A stretch of 64,000 nt of DNA from Onchocerca volvulus (Eukaryota > Nematoda > Chromadorea > Rhabditida > Onchocercidae). Both the position numbers and the translations under genes were made by a program. The notes below the pieces were generated by a model. That model ran no database searches. It was not told where the DNA came from and saw only the letters and a program-made list of their open reading frames with translations. Of this stretch, positions 1 to 14,100 are shown one piece after another. Numbering within the stretch: position 1 is the stretch's first letter; each line of letters begins with the position of its first letter. Where the stretch lies: the NCBI GenBank assembly GCA_000499405.2, contig HG738137.1:19864603-19928602 (forward strand), in the 5' to 3' direction.

Positions 1-2191
1 ATACGAAAATTGGCAATTACTTGCACAGAACGATTAATCGGTCATTTAAAGCGAAGAAACTAACGAATTTTGTTTATGTCCTATGTCTGTTCATTCAATG
101 TACAAAACTGTCTGTTAGTATGTACATATCGAATAGATTTCAAATACGAACAAATGATTTTTGGAAATGATTTTTCCCATTCTCCTGCTCTTTTATTAGA
201 AATCATAAAATTTCGAATTAAAAAAGTGCAACACTGTTCATCCATTGCTGATGATTTGAAGTAATTGTTACTTAAAAATTTGATTCATAAATAAATTCAT
301 TGAAACGTTCATCGTATATATTCCCTTTTCCTTGACTTATTCTCCGAACTGAGCTATACATTCAAGGACTGATTCCATCCGTAAACAAATGCGTCTCTTG
401 ATTTAGACATAATTGTTTGCAGTTCTCATTATACACTTCTACTTCTGATCATTAATTAATCCATTCATTCACTCACAGTTTAGAAACAAAGTCACATATA
501 ATAAATTTACTTCTTCACTCATTTCGCAAAAGAATGAAATGTAACAAATCGATTGTTTAAGTCGATTGGAAATAGGATTTTACTTCGTATTTCTTAGATT
601 ACTGAAAATAGAAATGTCCGCTTGGAGAATCGGGAATCGAGAATCAACAATCACGTTGTATTACCTTCTTCAAGGCATCGGTTGTCATTGGTAGATGAGA
701 ATACATCATAGATTGAGAGGTGTGGAATGGAAATTATCTGGAATTATGCGGATTTGAGAATAAATTTAATTAATTAGAGCGAATTGACTAATGAATATAA
801 AACTATGACAAAAAAATGGACGAAGATAGAGATGAGATGCCAGTAATATATTTCGAAAAATATGTTCTTGATAGTTATAGTATAGTCTTGTAATTTTTTT
901 CGAGAGTTCCTAGCAAATTAATTAGTCACTTCAACTCCATAATTTCAAATTTTTTACTTTTTTGATTGAAGTAACATTCAATGGATTCGTATCTTTCTTG
1001 ATTTTATCTCAAATTTCCTTGCCAAAATAATTCTAATAATCTGTAACTTTTGACCATAACGGACATCCAAGGCCTTTTTTCCTTCAATTTTCGTCGTGAC
1101 AAGCAGTAGGATGCTGACTCTTTCTGAGACTGAAAAAGTGACATTGGAGTTTCTTCCTTACTATTCGCATTCAGTCATGAATAACTGTCGAAATTTTTGA
1201 TTATTGTAAAAATATTTTTTCCTGTAGTGATTAATGACATGATTACTAAATTTCACTCAACGAAAAGGCAGGAAAAGAAAAGTCTGCAAAAAATATCAAT
1301 CAAATTTGGTCCTCACATTTCTTGGTATCTAATCATTTGATAAAATTATGTTACAAATAAACTGAGAATGAATAAAAGAAATTAAATTGGATAAATAAAT
1401 AACATTTCATTGATTTCCTTTATTCCTTCATCACTTTGGTCATCTGTTGCGATCAAGGTATGACAAATGGAAGAGAGGAATGGAATGAATCTCTAGGCAA
1501 GAATGAAGTGAAACAAGTTGAATAAGAAGGAGATGAGGAGATGAAGAGTTGAAAAGGAGTTTTTGAAAAGAAGTGAAAGAGCTGAGTTAAGAAGGAGATT
1601 ATGATCGGATTTGATGGGGCATTAACAATCTTTATTGTAGCAGGAATGCATTTTGATACATTATATTTGTGAACATTTTAAGCTTTCTTAGAATCAGTAA
1701 TCGTCTTACCATATTGAAATATTTGGCATAATTTCCTTCAGAATTTCCCATGACGCAGAATATAGCAGAAATGGATGAAAAAAGATTAGTGCTATAAGTT
1801 ATGGAAATAAACTTTTGTGTCACTAAATTCTAACAGTAGGATGCTGTCCATTAAAAAGTCAATTACGCAAATATCATTGTATCAAATTAGAAATGATTTC
1901 AAAAATTATATTTGAAAATGAAATGAATATAGAGGAAACACTCATTTTTTGACATTTTGTGAAAGCAACAAATTGCTCCATATTGAGTTTCAACTTCAAA
2001 ATTGAACTATAGAATTAAGGAAACTAAAGTTTAAAATATTAAAATAAATTATTCTATATAGTATCAGTTTGAAGATTCTTCCTACTAAAAAGCTATTGTT
2101 GAGACACAATTACTGATGATAATTACTAGACAATTACAGACACAATTATTTGTTTTTTATTACCATTATGTGCCAAAAACAAATATTTTAG
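1..2191. other. No gene recognised upstream of the Crumbs exons
   Basis: AT-rich sequence with no exon I can support. A purine-rich (G/A) stretch spans roughly 1465-1605. The signal-peptide exon or exons of the Crumbs gene should lie here or off the left edge, because the first exon I can place starts in mid-codon. An in-frame ATG at 2116 upstream of the first EGF exon exists, but the peptide it would add does not look like a classical signal peptide. Confidence 0.6.
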
Positions 2192-5100
2192 TCCTTCTTG
2201 CGTTACGACGATGTGAAAGTAATGTATGTTTAAATGGCGGAACATGCAAAGTAAACGATCAAGATCGAAGTTTCCAGTGCCTTTGTCCGTATAATTTCGA
2301 AGGATTGCTGTGCGAGTCGGAGAAAATTTGTACTTTGAAATGTCAGAACAATGGACTATGTATCTTTTCTAACGCAGGAAAGCCAAAATGTAATTGCTCA
2401 AAAGGTATTTGACCTTTTTTCATCATCAGTTCGTTCTTTTAAGGTCACAAGTTAAAACGATTAAGTCATATAATGATACACACAGATTTCTTCATACAAC
2501 TTAAGCAAGCACATAATTAGCATTTTAAAACAAATGATAGACATATCTATTTCTGACTGACTAATTTGGCTTAATTGATTATGCGGTGAATTAAGCAGCC
2601 AAGTTAATCATTTATATTTGTCGTTGTGGTGTTTTAATGGAATTTCATGATGTAATTTACGAAGTTTTCTTATGCTAAGGTGATGTTCCATTTGCAAGAT
2701 GCGGCGTCTTTTGAGTTCATAAAATGAGCAGTTCGCAGTCCAATTTTTCGGTAATCGCATCTCATTCTTCACAGCTTCATTTCAGTGGAAAATTTGTCAG
2801 TACTGGAGAGACGAATTCACTGATATCATCCTAAAATTATCCTTCCTGAAGGGAAATTCTGATACAAATCTGTTATTATAATGATTGATGAACTAAAGGA
2901 GAGAGAAAAAGGGAAATAATGATAGAAGTTGCAGAATTTTCGGGCGAATTGTGTGAAATCGGCTCAATTGATTGTCAAGTTCAAGGTTGTTCGACTGGTG
3001 AAAGGTATATTTCCTCTTTGCTAATTAGACAGAAATAGCAGCTATTTGAACTTTCTAACTTGGTTCAAATGCCAATTCATCGTGATTTTAATTTTATGCT
3101 AATAATAATAATAATAATCCAGAAGTACTGAAGTTTAATTTAAGCCTGAAAACATACAATTTGTAGATGTGTAGTTAGTGAGAGGGGTACATCAAGTTGC
3201 ATGCCTGATCCGTGCATTCCAAATCCATGTCAACACAATGCAACATGCACACAAGTCAAAGTAAGTGAGAAGTTTCAATTTGTGCAAATTTGTTGCGGAG
3301 TAAAAATTTCAAAAAGTGCATGCAGTCGGTTTGGAACGAAATTGAAGTCGATAATCACTGATTATTTGGCTCATTTCTTGTCGTATGACATAATTAAGCT
3401 AGACTAGTTAGCAGGATACATTCGAGTGTGCTTGTACGAGTGGATTCGAAGGTGCATTGTGCGCAAACGACATTGATGAATGTATGGCCACACCATGCAA
3501 AAATGATGCTATCTGTATGAATACTCTTGGCTCATTTATTTGTCTTTGCAAGGACGGCTTCCGAGGTCAATTTTATTTTTTTTTTTTTTCAAGCTTCGTA
3601 TCCCAAATTTGGAAGTAAATGAAATTTTAAAATTTGCTTTGTTCACAAAATCGTTTGTCTGGAAAGGTAAATGAGGATTGACTTTTTGGAATCTCTCAGA
3701 GAAATTTTTACTCATTAAAAATATAGTGATATTAATTTTTCGGCTCATTAACTTTCTCGTGATGACTAATTCTTCTTTTTGTGGAAATCATAGTCTCATT
3801 TCATCTTTTTCATGCAGTTGCCTTATAGCTCCACTAAAACATTTCTTTCTGCAATGTTTTGATAAAATTAGTTCGTTTCGAATTAAATTCATAAAATAAC
3901 AAGACAATTCTATTTCAAATACATTTTTAGGTTCTCTATGCGAAGAGAATACATTATGTGATCCCAATCCATGTTACAATAATGGAATTTGTAGTGTAGT
4001 CGATGGCTTGTTTCACTGCGACTGTCAACCTGGCTTTACCTCTGATCGTTGTCAAGTAATGCTTATTTAGCTAATTGTAGTCTCAACTAAATAGCCTATT
4101 GGAATAAGGGAAAATCTGATCATTTCAATTCATTTGATAGTGAAAATGACCAATTTTCTATAAACATTATTTCTTCCAAATTGTCTTTGAACTGTTTCGA
4201 GTTCGTATGGCAAGTCATTCGACATCTGAATATAAAAATTGATTTTTCAATTAAGAGATGCATTCTGCAGTTCATTTATATAGGAACGTCTATTTTCCCT
4301 TAAAAAAAAAATAATAGAAGAATGGAAAAAGAAAAGTATGAACATTAAATAAATTATTTTTAATTCCTTTCAAAGTATTTTCAAAGCAAAATTTATAGGA
4401 AACTGTGGAAGAATGTAATTGCAAAAGTGACAAGCAAATCTGTATCAATGGAATATGCAAGTGTCCTGATGGATTCATGGTAAGAGTACTGATACAAGAT
4501 CTTTGAAACTGTAACTAGATTTCTAGAAAATGCCATGAGGAAAAAGTTAGCATAGTTTTGACAAATTACAGGGCAAAGACTGTGATCAGCCATTGTCATG
4601 GTCATGTACAAAGAATGGTGGCTGTGAGAACGGCGGTAGTTGTCTCGAAACTACAGGTGGTTGCTTATGCCCACCTGCTTTCACCGGTATGCGATGCGAG
4701 CACGCTCTCGAATGCACCGTTGATGGGTATCTCATCTCTTTCATCAATATATGTTTTTATAGTTGTGCCAATGCGATAAAGCAGACAAATTTCCAATAGC
4801 TTTCATTTACAAGTAATGAAAAATCGTTGTGTTTTTGGATTAAAATCAAATTGTCTCAACTCAATCATATTTGTATTTCTTCATTTCTGTACAACATTTT
4901 TCCGAATTTCAGCAATCCTTGCATGCATGGCAGCTGCATATGGTCTGCAAATGGAACTTTCTGCAACTGCAAAAATGGTTTTGAAGGAAAAAATTGCGAA
5001 AGAAATGTTTCAGAAGTTGATCCATGCTTGCAAAGATATTGTAACACCGGTATTTCTTTTAGTGTGAACGAAATTGTAAAAATTCTTATCTCTTCAATAT

Positions 5101-8100
5101 CTTTTGGAAGCAAAGAAATCACAAATTTCGAGTTTTTCTAGTATTCTGTTAGACTGGTGACTAAGCTTGATCGAAAATTCGAATGATTCGAGATTAATTT
5201 ACAACCTAAAGAAAAGAATCTACGCAAGGAGTTTTAGTTATTTCAACAAATTTCTTACGTATATATCTTTTATCAAATTTTGCAATTGATTTTTCTATCA
5301 GGTCGGTGCATAAATAAAGAAGGTTCAGCAGTTTGTTTGTGTCCGGAAGAGTCGTCAGGCGAATTCTGTGAAAATACAAATATTTGTAAAACAAAGCCAT
5401 GCATGAACGGAGGCGAATGTCTTGCTGATTTTACAAGTAATTTATAGAAATTTAATTTGTTGTTTCTCAACATTTATTTCCTATTTTGTTATTGTATTAT
5501 ATTTTGCTGCATAGTGTTTTTCCAATTCGATTTGATACTTTTGCACTTTGTTTACTGACTTGAATTTAATTAGCTTCAAAAGTGTTCGTACTTAAAGTCA
5601 GGATTTATCGGATGAATTAAGTAGCGGACTGAAATAATTGTTAAAAGAAAAAGGCAGTTACAGGAATGCAAAATTATTTAATACTTCGATTTAGATACGT
5701 CAGGCTTCAAATGCATTTGCAATAAAGGCTTTAGCGGCACACGTTGCGAATTAGCAGCACACGTAAGTGAATGTCTACCGGAGTGTAGTGTGGGTGAAAC
5801 TTGTGAGCAAAGAAATGATACTTTCGTTTGCGTTAAGGTAAGAAATTTGTTTATCATCAGAATAATGTACAAAATGCCAGTTTTCTACTCTTGCCTATCT
5901 TCTATTATCATATAAAAGCTTAAAATAAAGCAATGTCATCAAGATTCTTCTGGAAAACTAACTTTTGCATTTACAGTAATTCCGAAATGCTCTTCAAAGA
6001 CAGATATTTTAGACTGGAATATCTTGTGATGATTGTGTGCATTCATTTCGATGTATTGAAAATGGTAAATCTGCAGTATGTGTTTGTGACACGCCTTGGA
6101 CTGGACCAAAGTGTGATAAGCGAATTGAGGTGTGTTGATTTCTTTCTGTTTACAGTGATAGACACAATAATGCGGAATGATTAGATCAGTCAAGTCGTAA
6201 GTATAGCGAATTTCTAACGCATTATTAGAAATATATTACGCAGAATTCAAATTACTTTCAATCATATCCAACGAAGCAATTGAGGATGTATTATTCTGAC
6301 CATGTATTTGATGCATTTATAGGAATGTCAAAATCTGTCGTGCGCTTATTATCAGATATGTCGAAATGAACTTATCAATGGTAGAATAACAGCTTCTTGT
6401 GGGTGTGCACCAGGTCTAACTGGAACAAACTGTACCATAAATACTGCTAAAACATTTCATACTAATTCATTCTTTCTTTATCAGTCACCAAATGACGGGT
6501 ATGCTTCTTTTTCTTTTTCTTCATTTTTTTCTATCAAGTTTTTTCGATAGTAATCAGAATAAAATGCATTTTTATTCAATCCTTCTTTATATAATAGATA
6601 GATCTCTCTGCAATGAAATTTATTCTTTGCACTTCTATGTGCAGTTTCATGTGCGATCAATTCTCAATTTGTTCCTCTGAAATGATAAACATAATTGAAG
6701 TTAAACAAAGATAAACTTATGAAAAATGAAAAAAAAAATTCTCTACCATCAAATTTTTTTTCAGGTTATCACAATCCGATTACACATTAAAAGTCACATT
6801 TCGGACAAGTGTAGATGATGCGCATATATTATCAACAGAAAATATCTTGAATGAAATACAATTCGCCTTAAGTATACGACATGGTTATTTATATGGCAAC
6901 TTCACTGGTTTTGTTTATCGAAAATTATTGCCGTTTGCTGTAAATGATGATCACTGGTATACTGTATTATTCAATAATATTAATAAGGTTTGGAATTATA
7001 TTTTAGACTTTTAATTAATTTTTTAAAATTATCTGATCATCTAGTACTATCGAATATTAATGCGAATATATAAAAAAATCGATTGTAAATCAAGCTTAAA
7101 TAACACTCATGAACTATTCAATCCACAACTTTGTCATCTTTCAATGGTTTAAATTGTTCCTACACCTCTTACTATTGTTGATTTTTTTTAGATATCAAAA
7201 TATAAAAATTGCATTTGTTGATCACTTGATTAAGATTATTATTGTAATGTAAGCAGAGCAAGTTTACTCAGAGCGAGTTTTTCGGAAAAAGAAAGTTAAC
7301 TATTGAGTCCAACAATGAATTTAAAACTAGCTTATAACTATTTGTTGAAATGAGACTTTTTTTGAATTAGATAAAGAGAAAATACTTTGTGATCCTTCAA
7401 TAATTTAGGAATACAAGCTGAGCGTAACTTATAAAATCTAATTTTGTTTATAAATATAGGTATATTTTACTAATTAAGTCTTCTTGAACCTGAGAAACCG
7501 CGTGCACCGACAGAAAACCGCCCTTCCCATTCTTTTTGTCCACACATAGTAATGATGCACTTTTTTTTAGTAATGGCACACTTCTTATCAAATGCAAAGA
7601 ATTTCAGTTACTGAAATTATAATTTTTCTTCCTACAATTTTATTGAAATTTATCCCATTCATTAATCCTTTTCCAGATTGTTTCATTAGAAATACGCGAA
7701 GGAGATTTTGTCTTATCTCGCCTTGAAATGAAGGAACGAAAAAATATGGGCATTTATTGGACACGAATAGGTAAAGGTCGCACAGATGGCTTCAGGGGTT
7801 GTATTCGTGATTTATTTATCAATGGAGAATTCATTAATATTCTCAAATTAGCGTAAGTATTATAAACATCAAAATGCAAGAACCAGTTTTTTCTAACTGT
7901 GGTCAACTGTAAGGGACTAATTATTGAGTCATAAGTTCAATGCAAATTAGTCAAACATTTGCATTGAACTTGCGGCTCAATAATTAATTAATGGAAATTA
8001 TTGAAAATTTTAAGTAAACTTTATATATTAAATTGTTAGCTGAAGCAATGGAATTTTGAATCAAAGTTTGAACATTTCCTAGAATTGCCAAATACAATTG

Positions 8101-11100
8101 CTCATTTCAGCAATGTATTTGGAGTCATAGAAGGATGTCAACATCCCAAATTATGTTCTCCTAATCCATGCCAAAATGATGGCACTTGTATTGATCAGTG
8201 GGACGAATTTCGTTGTGAGTGTAAAAAACCATTCTTATCACCCTATTGTATACAACAAACAGACGAAGTAACTTTTGGGCATGATAATTTAAAATCTCGA
8301 TTGGAATTAGATACAGAAAAAAATCTGGACGATATTAAATTGGATACGAACATTGATTTTTTGATGAGAACAAACAAACCTAATGGAACATTATTGTATC
8401 TCGGTGAGAAAGTATGTTGCATTTGATAGTATGTTTTTCAGATTTCCAAAATATAAAGTTATCTTTAACATTTGAATGCTTTTGCAAAGTCTGAGAGAGA
8501 AAAAACAAAGAATGTTTGTTTTCATGGATAAATACAAATTCAAAACAATTAATAAGCAATTAAGTTATGGAAGTCACAATGTGAACTATGGTGAAAAATT
8601 TCTCAAAGCATTTTCAATTTAGAAGGGTGACGATATCGGAACTTTCATAGCATTGGAAATTCTCAACGGTTTTTTAAATATACGAACACGATTAGGAGGC
8701 AAAAAAGTATTTTCAAAAAATACACCAAATAGAATCGACGACAATAAAGTGCATTTGATAAGTTTGATCAGAGATCGGAATAATTTTTCTGTAAGCTCCT
8801 ATTTTTATTTTTGTTTTTCTTTTCTAGTTAAAAATCACGCTTGCCTATTTTCTCACTTTCCTTTATGGAATATGCATTTTCATTTATAATTTTGAGGTTA
8901 AAATGAATAAATTACTTCATAGTGTAAAAATTTGATATTGAAAATCATATTCACCAGATGAGAAGATAATATAAACTAACACACTGAATGTTGGCTTATT
9001 ATTTTTACTGCTTTGCCTGTAGTAAATACAATTTATTTGCAGGTTACAGTGGATGATGATATTGCACGAATAAAATTCGATGTTGAAAATCGATTTGATC
9101 ATCCGCTGTTAGCAGATACCTTGGTTTTGGGCAGCAGTGAAAATTTGTCTGTAGATGCATTTTCAAGTAGTGACTATTTCAAAGGGACACTGCAAGATTT
9201 ACATATCAACAGCCATTTGGTTCCTCTCACAACATTATCTACCGATATCAAAATAGAGCAGTTTGGCGTTCAGATCAAAGAAGATAATATTCTTCAGGTA
9301 GTTACATTCTTCATATTGGCATGCAAGAATAAAATGTAAAAATTTTTCTTTTACTTTTTTAAATTTATTTGATGAGGACGGAATATATTTGATGAAATTG
9401 ATAAAAGCGATTTTGCACTTTCATCAGTCATTAACTTTTAAGAGTTATGTTGCAAAGTTAATAGAGTGTTGAGAGATAAAATAGTTCATTAGTTTAATAT
9501 GACTTGTGTTTGCAATATTACTTCTGATCATGCACAATACGCACATCATTATTATTTCATAGAAATTTCATCTCTTGATTTGAAATTAAAAAGGCATTAA
9601 CTCATAATACTTCAAATCTTTGAGGTTTTTCCAACTTTCGGCAAGACGATTCCTTGTCTCCGAGATTAATTTTCTTTTCTGCTCTACCTAAATCCGATTT
9701 TCATCCATTCTGCAGGGGACAGTCTCGGATGATATTTGCAGTCTTTTGAAGCCATGTATGAATGGAGAATGCTCAAATACTTTCAACGATTTTGAATGTA
9801 TGTGTGAGTATGCGTGGATTGGAAAACGCTGCAATGAACGTGATCATTGTGCACTTTCATCTTGCAGCGTGAATGCAGTGTGTACTAATTATGATGGTGG
9901 TTATGTTTGTAAGTGCTTCTGTCATTTTGTATGATTATTTTCAAATGCTGTTTGAATCAATCTTACTCAATCTTTTGAGTAAAATTGAATAAGAAAAATC
10001 ATAGTAATGCGATGATTATTGATAGGCAGTTCACCAGCAACATTTGTGCCAACATCGTTCGCAAAATTTGAATTGGAGGATGGTGATGGTAGTGTTATGA
10101 AGGATATTTTGAAGCCTTTACAGATCAGTTTTATGCTGCAAACTCGTTCCTTATTAGGTCAAATTATCTACTTGGTAAGTTTTATTTTAATCTTGTAACT
10201 TACAGAATTTCTTCTTGTACAATGTATTAAGTTGTATTAAATTGAGGATGTTGAATTTTAGTAAGTCAACTGAAAAATCAGCGTTTTTCATCATTTTTGC
10301 AGTGCATATCATCTCTGTTGCACAAATTTCTTTTTCAGAAAACTCAGAGGCTTTTCGTATCAATCTCGCTGAAAGATGGCTTACTTATCTATGAAGCATC
10401 AATGAATGGTAATATGAAAAAGCGAAGCACGAATCTGGCAATTAATGATGGTGTAATGCATACTATCGATATTAATCAGAACGGTCTATATTTCGACGGC
10501 ACACTTAGTGACAAGAATTCATCCTTATCTCTACCGATGAATATGTTTGATTTCAGTGATAATTTTACTTTAGTGATTGGACAACAAAATGATGAAATGC
10601 CATCATTCGATGTTCGTAAATTTTGAGAATTCTTCTATCAAATTTAATTTTCTTTGCTTAGGATTCTGTAGTTTTTAAGTGAAATTTTCAGGAATAAAGC
10701 TAAAATCCGTTGCAGAACTTTTTAATCAATTGCACTCGTATTGTCGACATTAGTTGTTTTCATTTGTTAAGTTAATCTCCTCTTCTGCATTGCATTGAAC
10801 TGGCTCGCTGTCGTCTATGAAAACTGAATTTCAAAAAAGAGTTGTTCCTTTGATTTGTCTGTCGTTCATGGAAAAAAGAGTTAGGAGTTACCAAGAGTAG
10901 TTCTGAAACAAAGTGATAAATAAAATGCTAATTGAACTAAATCTCCATATTAAATCAAGCATTATATTCAGTACCTGTTATTGTGCAAAATAAATGATAT
11001 TTAATACACAAATTTTTTTAGGGCTGTCTGGAAAATGTACGAATTGGAAGAACTCCACCTATTTCATTTTTTATTAACAATGAAGCTGGTGGTTTGCTGG

Positions 11101-14100
11101 AAAATACTACGCATTTCAAATTAAAAAAGCGTCAAAATATCATAGATAATCAGTGTTATGCTGAGAATCTCTGCGGTTTAGTAAATCCTTGTAAAAATGA
11201 AGCAATTTGTCATGATTTGTGGAATAAGCGACTGTGTGAATGCCGACCTGGCTTTACTGGCACTTTTTGTGAGGTGAAAGTCATAATATTAGATCTTGTT
11301 TACTCGGGAGTGGTGCATCTGGTATGCATCTTACACCAGCTAGTCAATTTCAAATTCTTGATTTACAACTTCCTATAAATTTTTCGAAAATGATTGCTTG
11401 ATAGAAGAGTTTTGATACAAATAAATATTCCAGTATTTTCCTACTTTGCAGATACGAATTAACAGATGTGAAAATCACACCTGCCAATTTGGCGCATGCA
11501 TTAATGGTATCGACGAATACAGGTCAATTTCAATATTTTTCTTAATTATTGCGTAATTTAAAAAAAAGACAGTTTAAAAATAAAAGATGTAATTGGTCCA
11601 ATGCTTTGTAATATCAAAGAAAAATGCATAATAATAAAGCGAAGAAATCCAATTAAAAGTCTGAAAATTATCATTGTTTCCTGTTTCGTTGCAGCTGCAT
11701 GTGTTTACCAGGATACGGTGGACAATTTTGCAACAAAGAAATGGATTTATGTAAACTATCGCCATGCTTGAACGGTGGAAACTGTACAGTGGCAAAAGGC
11801 AGATACAACTGTAATTGTCCAGCTCATTTTGTCGGATCACGCTGTCAAGCATTCGTAAGAAATCTAAATGGATTTTATGATAAATCAATAAAATGAACGA
11901 AATTGTTGAATTGAATAGGTGACATTATTGAATTGAATCGGTGACAGAATTAAAGTTGGAACGATATATTAAGATAATAATCGGATTAAGAAACATCAAA
12001 ATTATCATTTGACATACATCTTTTTTAGAAATCATCAAAATGTGTTCCTTCGCCATGTGAAAATGGAGCGAAATGTACAGTAGTCGAGGTCAGTATTATT
12101 CTTTGTTTGAAGAAAAAAATAATGATATTTCTAAACAAGTGAGAATATGAAAGAAAGAATTTTGAATTTCATTTAAAATAAAAGCACTGAAATTTGCAGA
12201 AAATAATGAGTAAAACTAAATTAACTTCAGAAAAATACTCACAGTCTTCTGTTAAAAGTGTCACAAAATTTCCCTGCAGAGTTTTTTATAGATAAATATT
12301 CCAATGGAAGTTTCAGTAAGTTCAGCCAAGATTTTCTTCAAACGAATGAAGTGCTTCATTGTATTTATGTTTTAGGATACGTTCAAATGCGACTGTCTAC
12401 CAGGTTTCGACGGTATGCTTTGTGATCTACAAGAAGATCCTTGCCATTCAAATCCATGCAAAAATGGAGCGACATGCTTATCAAAAGATGGTGATTTCAA
12501 ATGTATATGTGTCAGTGGCTATGAGGGTAATTGTTTTGTTTCAAACTATCTTACTTTCAAAATATTATCAAATCAGTATAGGAAATAAGTTATCAATATA
12601 TGTAAGTTCTGCTTGCTCATTTGAGGCTTCACAATATATTCGAGCTATTCTTTTGCAGTTCAGAATTTTCCGCTTGAAAGAAAAAAGCACAGCGAAGTGA
12701 GAAAACTAATAAGATTTCACAAATCTTTTTATAACGCTTGCGAGCCAAAAAAAAGAGAAAAAATCCATTGCTTTTTTGCTATTTAAAACCATTTAATTTC
12801 ATTAGCAAATATATATAATGAAAGAATTATTGAGCAAGAAGTGATCTTGTGCTCTACGATATTAGTTAAGAAAATCTGGTCCCGCTCTATAATTTAAACT
12901 CAGTGAGATCAGCTATAGTCGTAGGAAGGCCATCAACTATTATCCATAATAAAGTTTTAAAAAATAATATTCAGTAGTTTCAGCATTTTATGCAATGTAA
13001 TATGCAATTCATAATTTCCATGATATCTCCTCAACTTACTTATTCAACTGCATTTGCAGGTCGAATTTGTGATGAAATGAAAGATTACTGTAGCATATCA
13101 CCTTGTGTTCATGGAGAATGCAAAACAGTAACTGATAACTTCTTGTGTGATTGTGAACTCGGCTGGAGTGGTGAACACTGCGATATTGATATCAATGAAT
13201 GTATGCGATTTCCTTGTGAACATGATGGTAACTGCACCAATACACCTGGATCGTATCAATGCAGTTGCGATAGCTATCATTTAGGTTATTTTCTGTTATT
13301 CTGGTGAAATTTTGTTTAACTCATCGATTTTTAAAATCATTTCTATTGGTAAAGCTCTTAAGTTCAACATTCTACTTGGAAACTATTTACATTAACGAAA
13401 AAAAAAAAAAAAAAAAAAAACTCTTAAGTTCAACATTCTACTTGGAAACTACTTACATTAACGAAAAAAATGGACTCCTTTTATTAGTAATTCTTCTATG
13501 GGCCACTAAAGATATGGAGAAACTTTGGTTTTTTGATTTTAATAAGTCCCAACCCATTATAACAACATAAAATGGTGATTGCAAGATCTTTATTTAATAC
13601 TGATTAATTCTGAATTTCAGGAGATCATTGTGAAATAGTGGGCAGTTGTATACAGGGACCATGTGGTGATAACGGTGATTGCATACAGCAAACATCCACT
13701 ACACATTCATGTGTCTGCAGACGAGGCTATACCGGTGATGGATGTGATATAATGATTGATTATTGCAATCCAGATCCGTGCGAGAATGGTGCTACTTGCC
13801 AAGGATTCATCGGTGGCTTCAATTGCTCATGCTTAGCTGGTTTTACAGGTTATTTGATATTAATAAGGACTGAAAGCTTACTTAATTAAAAATTAACAGA
13901 TAAAGAACCGAAGTTTTCAGTACATATTTTGCTATCACTCACTACAATTATCCTATTTTTAATCCATTGAATTTCTTGGGAATAAAATTTGGAGACTTTA
14001 ATCTTTTTTCAAAATATTGCTCAATTCCCATAAATAATTGTGAGAAGGAAAAAAAAACTTCTTCTTTCGATATAAGAAATTTCAATTACCGAAGATAAAT

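Noticed and set aside
2116..2191. ATG upstream of the first EGF exon as the Crumbs start with signal peptide
   Set aside because: The segment is separated from the EGF part by a good TTTTAG acceptor and lacks a clear hydrophobic core and cleavage site. It remains possible but unsupported.
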